From contig JADZBD010000021.1 in assembly GCA_020852255.1 (NCBI GenBank), positions 1 through 57,919 on the forward strand: a stretch of DNA of 57,919 nt. Direction: 5' to 3'. Positions 51,793 through 57,919 of the stretch are shown piece by piece (position 1 is the first letter of the stretch; each line of letters starts with the position of its first letter). This stretch comes from Bacteroidia bacterium. GTDB taxonomy: Bacteria > Bacteroidota > Bacteroidia > JADZBD01. The position numbers and the translations under genes were made by a program. Under the pieces are notes generated by a model, which had not been told where the DNA came from, did not search any database, and was given only the letters and a program-made list of their open reading frames with translations.

Positions 51793-53645
51793 CAGGAATT
51801 CTGAATTTAGACGAGACCCTCGCAAGCAGGACTGAATTGGAATTACTAATGAGGGGAATAGCTCATCGTGGACCCGATGACTCTGGTGTTTTTGTTTCTG
51901 ATAATGTTGGCCTTGGTTTTGTTAGGTTAAGCATAATTGATCTGTCGGCTCTGGGTCATCAACCTATGTTTAGTGAGGATGGTGATTTAGTATTATTGTT
52001 CAATGGAGAGATTTTCAACTACCTTGAATTGAAGGTCGAGTTAGAATTGAGGGGGGTAAAGTTTCGAACCAAAACAGATTCTGAAGTATTGCTGAAGGCT
52101 TATATACATTGGGGGGAGGAATGTCTGGATAAATTTAATGGAATGTGGTCGTTTGTTATTTATTCTATTAAACGTAAATATTTATTTGCAGCTCGTGACA
52201 GATTCGGTGTTAAGCCATTCTATTATTATTTCAGTAAGAAGAAGTTTGTTTTTTGTTCTGAAATTCCTCCGATACTAAAGGTAGTAAAGACTCCTATAGT
52301 CGCAAATGATCAAATAATATATGACTATTTGGTGCATAGTCGCACGGATCATACTGAGCGAACATTTTTTTCTGAGATTCAAAAGCTTCAACATGGAGAA
52401 AAACTGATTATTGAGGGCGGGGTAGTTTCCATTAGAAAATGGTATGACTTGGAAAGGGCTGTTAAAGATGCAAGGGGATTTAGCAACGATTCCGAATACC
52501 TGGAATCGCTTACTTCATCCATTCAATTAAGACTTAAAAGTGATGTACCCGTGGGAGTTTGTTTAAGTGGCGGTCTCGACTCTTCTTCAATAGTTTCAAT
52601 TATTGTTTCAAAACTTAGGAAAGATGATCTGAGCACCTTTTCTGCTATTTATAACCAAGGTGATGTAGGCAATGAAAGTGAATACATTAATGAATACAGA
52701 AATATTGTAAAATCAATGTTTTTTACCAGCCCCGGGAGTACAAGTTTGCTTAGGGATGCCGGTTTATTTATTAAGGCTCATGGGGAGCCTGTTCCAACTA
52801 CAGGTCCCTATGCTCAGTATAAAGTAATGGAGTTAGCAAGGAAACATGTCATCGTGACGCTAGATGGACAAGGAGCGGATGAAACACTTGGGGGTTACCA
52901 TTATTTCTATGGATATTATTTTAGGGAATTGTTTCTAAGATTAAGATTATTTAGTTTGTTCAGGGAGATAGGTAGTTATATTTCTAAGCATAAAAGTTTA
53001 AAGGGCTTAAAAGCATTTATTTTCTTTTTTCTCCCAGGAACGATTAAGACAGGTTTTTTGTTGAAAAGGGCTAATTGGGTCAAAGCCTCCTTCTCAAAAA
53101 AGTATTGTGGAAGTAATGTTTTGGTTGACAAGTTGTATAGTGCAAGTTCACTTCGAAAGGCACTTCTTTATCATTTTGAATATAAACTTGAGCACTTACT
53201 AAAGTGGGAGGATCGAAATTCCATGGTTTTTTCGATAGAGGCTCGAGTCCCATTTCTTGACTATAGACTTGTCGAGCGAACCCTTGCTACCGCTCCCGAT
53301 CTCATTATTAGAAATGGAACAACAAAATTTATCCTAAGAGAGGCTTTAATTGGTTTGCTACCTGAAAAAATCAGACAGAGACGTGATAAGATCGGATTCG
53401 GATCACCATCAGATGAGTGGTTCAGGAGTTCTGAGTGGAAGGAATTTATCTATAATCTTCTTGCAAGTGAATCTTTTAGTTCTAGAGGCTATATTTGTAA
53501 TAAAAAGGCACTACTACTATATTCAAAGCACTTAGAAGGAAGAATCAATATTGCAAACGATATTTGGAAATGGATTAATCTCGAACTTTGGTTTAGAGAA
53601 TTTATCGATCCTTTCGCTGAACGCAAAAAGGTAAATGATGAGTGA
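51780..53645 (+). CDS. asnB: Asparagine synthase (glutamine-hydrolysing) family amidotransferase
   Basis: 621 aa. Glutaminase domain with catalytic Cys2 (MCGLAGILN), HRGPDDSGVF and LLFNGEIFNYLEL; synthetase domain with the pyrophosphate loop LSGGLDSSS (about 262-270), DGQGADETLGGYHYF and EARVPFLDYRLVE. Full length. In polysaccharide loci such enzymes often amidate uronic acids or other sugar carboxylates rather than making free asparagine; that reading is inferred from context. It overlaps the next gene by 11 bp. Confidence 0.93.
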   Translation: MCGLAGILNLDETLASRTELELLMRGIAHRGPDDSGVFVSDNVGLGFVRLSIIDLSALGHQPMFSEDGDLVLLFNGEIFNYLELKVELELRGVKFRTKTDSEVLLKAYIHWGEECLDKFNGMWSFVIYSIKRKYLFAARDRFGVKPFYYYFSKKKFVFCSEIPPILKVVKTPIVANDQIIYDYLVHSRTDHTERTFFSEIQKLQHGEKLIIEGGVVSIRKWYDLERAVKDARGFSNDSEYLESLTSSIQLRLKSDVPVGVCLSGGLDSSSIVSIIVSKLRKDDLSTFSAIYNQGDVGNESEYINEYRNIVKSMFFTSPGSTSLLRDAGLFIKAHGEPVPTTGPYAQYKVMELARKHVIVTLDGQGADETLGGYHYFYGYYFRELFLRLRLFSLFREIGSYISKHKSLKGLKAFIFFFLPGTIKTGFLLKRANWVKASFSKKYCGSNVLVDKLYSASSLRKALLYHFEYKLEHLLKWEDRNSMVFSIEARVPFLDYRLVERTLATAPDLIIRNGTTKFILREALIGLLPEKIRQRRDKIGFGSPSDEWFRSSEWKEFIYNLLASESFSSRGYICNKKALLLYSKHLEGRINIANDIWKWINLELWFREFIDPFAERKKVNDE

Positions 53646-54381
53646 GCCTAGGCTTTTTGGATATGTATTATACCGAGAATCTCGGGATCAACTTCTGAAT
53701 GAAATTGATATGCGAATTTCAGATAGCCGGTTCTCGGCAATTATTTCCTTAAATACGCTTAAGCTGTATCTCGGAGAGAAGAATCCTGAATTAAAAGATT
53801 GTTTTGACTCAGGCACGCACATTATTCCGGATGGTCAGTCAATGGTAATAGCTGATTATTTGATTAATTGTAAAAGAATTTCTGCCATCTCTGGAGCAGA
53901 GCTTATGGTTGCTTTAATAGCAAGGGCTGAAATGATGAAGTATAGGTTATTTTTTCTTGGGGCAGAGGAGAGCTTGCTACTTAAAGTAAGGAATAAACTC
54001 AAGTTAGAGTTTCCATGGCTTTATCTCAATTCCATGTTTCAACATGGATTTTATAAAATCGAAGATGAAGCGGAGGTAATAGAGCGAATAGCTAAAGCTA
54101 GCCCAGATATTTTATTCGTAGCTTTCGGATCTCCTCGAAAGGAAAGATTTATTATTACGAATCAATCTAGGCTTAATACTAAGGTATTAATGGGAGTAGG
54201 CGGAAGTTATGAGTATTTCGTGGGAGAGATAAAATTGGGGACAATTGCAAAGCGATTGGGTTTAAGATGGTTTGTACGATTAATTAACGATCCAAGAAGA
54301 TTGTTTATAAGGTATTTTAAATGTAATTCGTATTATATTTTCGCAGTCATAAGGGAACTCTTCTTTAGAGTAACTCGCTGA
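53635..54381 (+). CDS. WecG/TagA/CpsF family glycosyltransferase
   Basis: 248 aa GT-E fold transferase. Visible signature: ISLNTLKLYL near 40, then IPDGQSMVIADYL (about 62-74) with the catalytic Asp, LFFLGAEESLLLKV, ADPDI-like KASPDILFVAFGSPRKE (in parts) and GVGGSYEYFVGE. Such enzymes add ManNAc or a related sugar to a lipid-linked acceptor as an early step. Tandem ATGs at 53635 and 53638; the overlap with asnB means coupling. Last gene of the AT-rich core. Confidence 0.92.
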   Translation: MMSEPRLFGYVLYRESRDQLLNEIDMRISDSRFSAIISLNTLKLYLGEKNPELKDCFDSGTHIIPDGQSMVIADYLINCKRISAISGAELMVALIARAEMMKYRLFFLGAEESLLLKVRNKLKLEFPWLYLNSMFQHGFYKIEDEAEVIERIAKASPDILFVAFGSPRKERFIITNQSRLNTKVLMGVGGSYEYFVGEIKLGTIAKRLGLRWFVRLINDPRRLFIRYFKCNSYYIFAVIRELFFRVTR

Positions 54382-54419
54382 GACGTCCATATATATCGAA
54401 GACGCGAATAATTTTTCCT

Positions 54420-54427
54420 TACCTTTA
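54420..54427 (+). promoter_or_regulatory. -7-like element upstream of the sugar transferase gene
   Basis: TACCTTTA differs from TAnnTTTG only at the last base and ends 5 nt before the ATG at 54433, again implying almost no leader. It would give the initiating transferase its own transcript, separate from the AT-rich core. Confidence 0.45.
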
Positions 54428-54432
54428 CACCC

Positions 54433-55464
54433 ATGCTGGCAGCCATTGAAAAAGAGAGTGGCTATGAGGTGGATACGTTTCTTCGGGTTCACTTTAGAGA
54501 GGATATTTCCCATTCCGCACAACTCAGAACGAATAACTCATTTACGGTTGCCCAAATAGAAGGCAACTGCAATTCTATCGTCAACCTGAACCGTGTAAAT
54601 GACTGCCGTTTCATAAATAAAATGTTCGAGGCGGTAAATGAAAAGCTATCGCTGGGCGGTCTCTATGCAGGATGCTTTGAGAATTATTCAAACAGGAGAA
54701 AGCGAAAAGGAATAAATAAGATTCCCGTATTGAGGGGGATCTATTTCTTTAACGAGTTTTTATTCATGCGCGTTTGTCCCAAAGTATGGGGACTCAAAAA
54801 GATTTACTTTCTTTTAACAAAGGGTCGTAGCCGTCTGCTCTCCAAAGCGGAGGTGCTGGGTCGCCTGGTCTGCTGCGGTTTTAAAATCAATAGCGTTGAA
54901 AATATCAACGGCCTGGTGTACTTTGTTGCTGAAAAGGTGAAAACGCCTGCCTATGATATGTCCCCGTCATACGGACCAATTTATCGTATGCGGCGGGTTG
55001 GAAAGCACGGAAAGATCATCGGGGTATATAAATTCCGGACGATGCATCCTTACGCGGAATATCTGCAGGACTATGTTATATCCCTTAACGGTTACAATGC
55101 CAAAGGGAAACCGGCAGATGATTTTCGCCTGGCACCCTGGGGCAAATTCATGCGCAAGTACTGGTTGGATGAACTGCCCCAGCTGATCAATGTGTTGAAA
55201 GGAGAGATGAAGATCATGGGTGTTCGTCCTCTCAGCGAAACCCGCTTTAATGAATTCCCGCCGGCAATGCGGGAGCTAAGAAAGAAATATAAACCCGGTT
55301 GTATCCCTCCTTATGTGTCACTGAATATGCCGGATCATGAAGGGAATATTATTGCCGAAAGAATATATCTTTCAAAAAAGAAAAAGAGTCCCTTCACAAC
55401 TGATTTGCTCTTCACAGCTAAAGCACTGTTTAATATTCTGAGCAACCGGATAAGAAGTGCATAA
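54433..55464 (+). CDS. Sugar-phosphate transferase with N-terminal methyltransferase-like domain
   Basis: 343 aa. C-terminal bacterial sugar transferase domain (about 175-343): YKFRTMHPYAEYLQ (about 197-210), LAPWGKFMRKYWLDELPQLINVLKGEMKIMGVRPL (about 235-269, in parts), and KYKPGCIPPY. This family transfers a sugar phosphate onto undecaprenyl phosphate to start each repeat unit. The N-terminal part (about 1-170) resembles the C-terminal half of a SAM methyltransferase fold but has no SAM-binding glycine motif. No classical five-span N-terminus is present; a hydrophobic stretch at 103-113 may insert into the membrane. Composition matches the genome flanks, not the AT-rich core. Confidence 0.88.
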   Translation: MLAAIEKESGYEVDTFLRVHFREDISHSAQLRTNNSFTVAQIEGNCNSIVNLNRVNDCRFINKMFEAVNEKLSLGGLYAGCFENYSNRRKRKGINKIPVLRGIYFFNEFLFMRVCPKVWGLKKIYFLLTKGRSRLLSKAEVLGRLVCCGFKINSVENINGLVYFVAEKVKTPAYDMSPSYGPIYRMRRVGKHGKIIGVYKFRTMHPYAEYLQDYVISLNGYNAKGKPADDFRLAPWGKFMRKYWLDELPQLINVLKGEMKIMGVRPLSETRFNEFPPAMRELRKKYKPGCIPPYVSLNMPDHEGNIIAERIYLSKKKKSPFTTDLLFTAKALFNILSNRIRSA

Positions 55465-55489
55465 AAAAAGCCCCGGGGACCAGGGCTTT
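55461..55489 (-). terminator. Intrinsic terminator between convergent genes
   Basis: Stem AAAGCCC/GGGCTTT (55467-55473 with 55483-55489). On the minus strand the stem is followed by a run of T that reaches the sugar transferase stop codon. It serves the minus-strand barrel gene; on the plus strand the T-tract is only three bases. Confidence 0.75.
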
Positions 55490-55513
55490 CGAAATGGAGG
55501 TATTGTAACTTTC

Positions 55514-56170
55514 CTAATCCTTAATCTTCTCGATCATCCTTTGCGACCACTTAATGAATGTGTCGCTGGTATACATTCTGCCGGGTAATCCGCCGAACTT
55601 ATACACCACGCCTACGCAATGCTGGAAGTGATTGCCGCCCCGGCGGTAAAATGCCCATTTACCCAGTGTTTCTGTAGAGAGGGCGATATCTTTTGTAATC
55701 CATAGGTGGAATCCTATTCCTAAATTGTGTGTTGAACCGGTCAGGCGATCCTTGAATAAATCAGAAACTTTAGTGGTGTTATGATACCCATACCCAACAT
55801 GTACATACGGATCAAACCAGGCCGTTTCACCAAACAGATAATTCAAATCGTACTTCATCTTCGCGTCTATTGCATAGTAATCACGAATCTTCGCATTGAT
55901 CTCGTTATTGATGATCTTTCCAGTAGTGTATTGGTTGTACGTAAATGCAAGATCCACACTGATCCCTAACTGAAACATCTTTTCAATCGAAAGCCGGGTA
56001 GGATAGTATTTATAGTACCAGGTCTCCGATGGCTTGAAAAACTGAACATTGTCGCCGTCGTTCTCCACCACGTTCCAGGATAAGCCTGCAATGTAGGGCG
56101 TGGTCTTCCACTGCCCGTATGCGAAAGCGCTGAAAAAAATGGCTAATGCGCTGAATAATACCTTTTTCAT
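55514..56170 (-). CDS. Small outer-membrane beta-barrel protein
   Basis: 218 aa. Signal peptide ending FAYGQ, then alternating hydrophobic/polar strands with aromatic belts (for example LAFTYNQYT, FDPYVHVGYGYH, HNLGIGFHLWI, QHCVGVVYKFGG). The plan is that of an OmpA-like eight-stranded barrel without the peptidoglycan-binding domain. The C-terminus is a short amphipathic helix. The ATG at 56170 starts the signal peptide; the frame extends to 56236 but that part looks non-coding. Function not assigned. Confidence 0.8.
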   Translation of the reverse strand: MKKVLFSALAIFFSAFAYGQWKTTPYIAGLSWNVVENDGDNVQFFKPSETWYYKYYPTRLSIEKMFQLGISVDLAFTYNQYTTGKIINNEINAKIRDYYAIDAKMKYDLNYLFGETAWFDPYVHVGYGYHNTTKVSDLFKDRLTGSTHNLGIGFHLWITKDIALSTETLGKWAFYRRGGNHFQHCVGVVYKFGGLPGRMYTSDTFIKWSQRMIEKIKD

Positions 56171-56200
56171 AAGCTCTGTTTCTGTCCCCGAAAGGAATGG

Positions 56201-56231
56201 CAATGTTAGTGATTTATTGGCTCCTGACCAA
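56201..56231 (-). promoter_or_regulatory. Promoter of the small barrel gene
   Basis: Minus-strand TTG (56231 to 56229), a 20-bp spacer, and TAACATTG (56208 to 56201), one mismatch to TAnnTTTG. It lies 30 nt upstream of the chosen ATG. Confidence 0.45.
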
Positions 56232-56272
56232 GTCAAAATGCTGCCATAAGTGATTGATATTCAGATAAGTCA

Positions 56273-56299
56273 ATAAAAAAGGCCTCTGAAAGAGGCCCT
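56273..56299 (-). terminator. Intrinsic terminator after the second SprB-repeat gene
   Basis: Stem GGCCTCT/AGAGGCC (56281-56287 with 56291-56297), GAA loop, followed on the minus strand by TTTTTT. It lies 21 bp downstream of the gene that stops at 56320. Confidence 0.9.
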
Positions 56300-56319
56300 T
56301 CTTATTGATAATCAGTTCG

Positions 56320-57919
56320 TTACTTGATCACGCTCACATGCCCCACAAACTGGTGCTTGCGGCCAAAGATATCGTGTAATACTACCTTCCACACATATAC
56401 GTCTTCCTGCACAATCTCGGAACCTCCGTTGGCCGTTCCGTCCCAGGGCCTGCCCCATACGTCGGTCTGCCAGATCAGATTGCCCCAGCGGTCAAAGATC
56501 CACATTTCGAACTTGTCCCTGTCTATTCCGATTCCCTCGGGTACCCAGGCCTCGTTAAAGCCGTCACCATTGGGTGTAAAGGCATTGGGCGCATAGAAAG
56601 TGAAGTCGTCAGTGATCACAATAATCATCGAATCCTGATCGGTACATCCCCACTGGTTGGCTACTACCAGCGTTACCAGATAGGTTCCCGTGTCGCCGTA
56701 AGTGTAAGAGGGATTCTGCAGGGTGGAGGAACCGTTCTGGAAATCACCAAAGTTCCAGTTCCACTGGGTAGCTCCCTGACTCTGATCGGTGAAATGTATG
56801 GTGGGATCCAAAATGGAGGTGGTCGTGGGCGATGCAGTGAAGTCAGCCACCGGCAGCGGCCATACATCAATGTAGTTGTTAATGGTAAGGGTGTTCACAC
56901 AACCATTGATGTCGGTCACGGTGAGCGTTACGTTGTAAGCTCCCGGAGTGTAGTAACATTCCGAAGGACTGAGCGTGGTGGAGGTGTTGGAGTTACCAAA
57001 GTCCCACAGCGCAGTGGCGGCATTGGGTGTGGTGTTGGTAAATGTTACACAGAAGGGCACGCATCCTGCTGTGTCGGAGGTCCAGGAGATCACCGGCAGG
57101 GGATTTACAACAACGGCTACGGTATCTGTTGCACTGCAACCATTGGCATCGGTTACGGTTACAGTGTAGGTGGTGCTCTGTGAGGGCGTCACCGTCTGGT
57201 TCTGTCCGTTCATATTACCGGGATTCCATACGTAGGTGTAGGGCGCAATGCCTCCGCCTCCGGTGGCCGTGATATTGGCACTGGCACCAATACAAATGGT
57301 AGATCCCGCACCCGGTGTTACCGTTACAGCCGTGGGCTGTGTTATGGTGATGGTAGCACTCACGGTACATCCCATGGCGTCGGTAACAGTAACAGTATAG
57401 GTTCCGGCAGCAAGACCGTTTTCCGTAGCGTTGGTTCCTCCTGAACTCCACAGGTAAGTGTAAGCGGGTGTTCCTCCGGCAGCCGTTACGGTGGCTGTTC
57501 CGGTGTTGCCTCCGTTACAAATCACGGGAGTCATTACGGTGGAAGCGGTTAAGAGCGGCGGCTCGGTGATGGTGACCGTTGCTGTTGCAGTACATCCGTT
57601 GGCATCGGTGACAGTTACAGTATATGTTCCTGCAGAGAGTCCTGTGCCCGTAGCACCGGTTCCTCCAAAGGGACTCCAGTTGTAGGTGAAGGGAGCGGTT
57701 CCTCCTGTTACTGTTACGGTGGCATCTCCGTTATTGCCTCCAAAGCAACTTACGTTGGTCTGAGCGTTAATGGCTGCCTGCGGCCCCGGTGCATCCGGCA
57801 CAAAGGCAGTGGCAGTAAGTGTACAACCGTTGGCATCGGTAATGGTCACGGTGTAGGTTCCGGTAACAAGACCGTTTTCTGTGGCGTTGGTTCCTCCTGA
57901 ACTCCACAGGTAAGTGTAG
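56320..57919 (-). CDS. SprB-repeat/PKD protein with type B T9SS sorting domain (5' end outside window)
   Basis: Partial: the frame is open to the right edge, so at least 533 aa are seen and the N-terminus is missing. From the visible start: SprB repeats (GGTNATENGL, AGTYTVTVTDANGC units, CNGGNTGTATV), an Ig-like repeat, two PKD domains (TALWDFGNSNTS and TQWNWNFGDFQNG), and a CHU_C type B C-terminal domain (FYAPNAFTPNGDG, FDRWGNLIWQT, closing FVGHVSVIK). A GTG at 57849 is only an internal codon; the repeat continues upstream of it. Probably a T9SS-exported adhesin, like the 1465-aa protein at 13.3 kb. Confidence 0.92.
   Translation of the reverse strand, partial: YTYLWSSGGTNATENGLVTGTYTVTITDANGCTLTATAFVPDAPGPQAAINAQTNVSCFGGNNGDATVTVTGGTAPFTYNWSPFGGTGATGTGLSAGTYTVTVTDANGCTATATVTITEPPLLTASTVMTPVICNGGNTGTATVTAAGGTPAYTYLWSSGGTNATENGLAAGTYTVTVTDAMGCTVSATITITQPTAVTVTPGAGSTICIGASANITATGGGGIAPYTYVWNPGNMNGQNQTVTPSQSTTYTVTVTDANGCSATDTVAVVVNPLPVISWTSDTAGCVPFCVTFTNTTPNAATALWDFGNSNTSTTLSPSECYYTPGAYNVTLTVTDINGCVNTLTINNYIDVWPLPVADFTASPTTTSILDPTIHFTDQSQGATQWNWNFGDFQNGSSTLQNPSYTYGDTGTYLVTLVVANQWGCTDQDSMIIVITDDFTFYAPNAFTPNGDGFNEAWVPEGIGIDRDKFEMWIFDRWGNLIWQTDVWGRPWDGTANGGSEIVQEDVYVWKVVLHDIFGRKHQFVGHVSVIK

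Noticed and set aside
55467-55489. Strong plus-strand terminator for the polysaccharide locus
   Set aside because: On the plus strand the T-tract after the stem is only three bases; the run of T is on the minus-strand side.

Overview
The window comes from a member of the phylum Bacteroidota (class not resolved). The evidence is consistent across the window. Many genes have the Bacteroidota-type -7 element TAnnTTTG just upstream. Several surface proteins carry type IX secretion (T9SS) C-terminal sorting domains of both type A and type B. There is a PorP/SprF-type partner next to a SprB-repeat adhesin, and SpoIIE/PP2C phosphatases with TPR or HAMP sensors occur three times.

Layout. 1-13.2 kb is mostly housekeeping: tRNA-Ser(GGA) with its terminator, a DEAD-box helicase with a long structured leader, a fatty acid desaturase, a CPBP protease, DusB, a SET-domain protein, a TPR-PP2C phosphatase, aspS overlapping a second TPR-PP2C gene, a membrane-anchored coiled-coil protein and a large unrecognised helical protein. 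13.3-18.8 kb encodes a giant SprB-repeat protein and its PorP/SprF partner. 18.8-23.2 kb holds a YfiR-like periplasmic protein and a TonB-dependent receptor, divergent from a HAMP-PP2C sensor; together they look like an envelope signalling unit. 23.25-32.8 kb is one compact minus-strand operon, read tetR, tolC, RND adaptor, RND pump, second adaptor, MacB-like permease, LolD-like ATPase. 32.9-36.4 kb is a secreted beta-propeller protein with a type A sorting domain.

36.55-37.1 kb is the most unusual stretch. An intact tRNA-Ala(GGC) is followed by a small GIY-YIG nuclease gene and then by two partial tRNA copies whose anticodon arms have become GC-rich palindromes. The nuclease gene ends inside the first partial copy.

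37.3-55.5 kb is a Wzx/Wzy-type exopolysaccharide or capsule locus. It has Wza and Wzc at the start and a sugar-phosphate transferase at the end, all of ordinary composition. The core between them (about 40.5-54.4 kb) is clearly AT-rich and holds the flippase, polymerase, glycosyltransferases, a carbamoyltransferase, an asparagine synthase-like amidotransferase and an (alpha/alpha)-barrel protein. It looks like an exchangeable cassette. The window ends with a small outer-membrane barrel protein and the 3' part of a second SprB/PKD protein that runs off the right edge.

All functional calls come from motif recognition by eye; no database search or folding was run.
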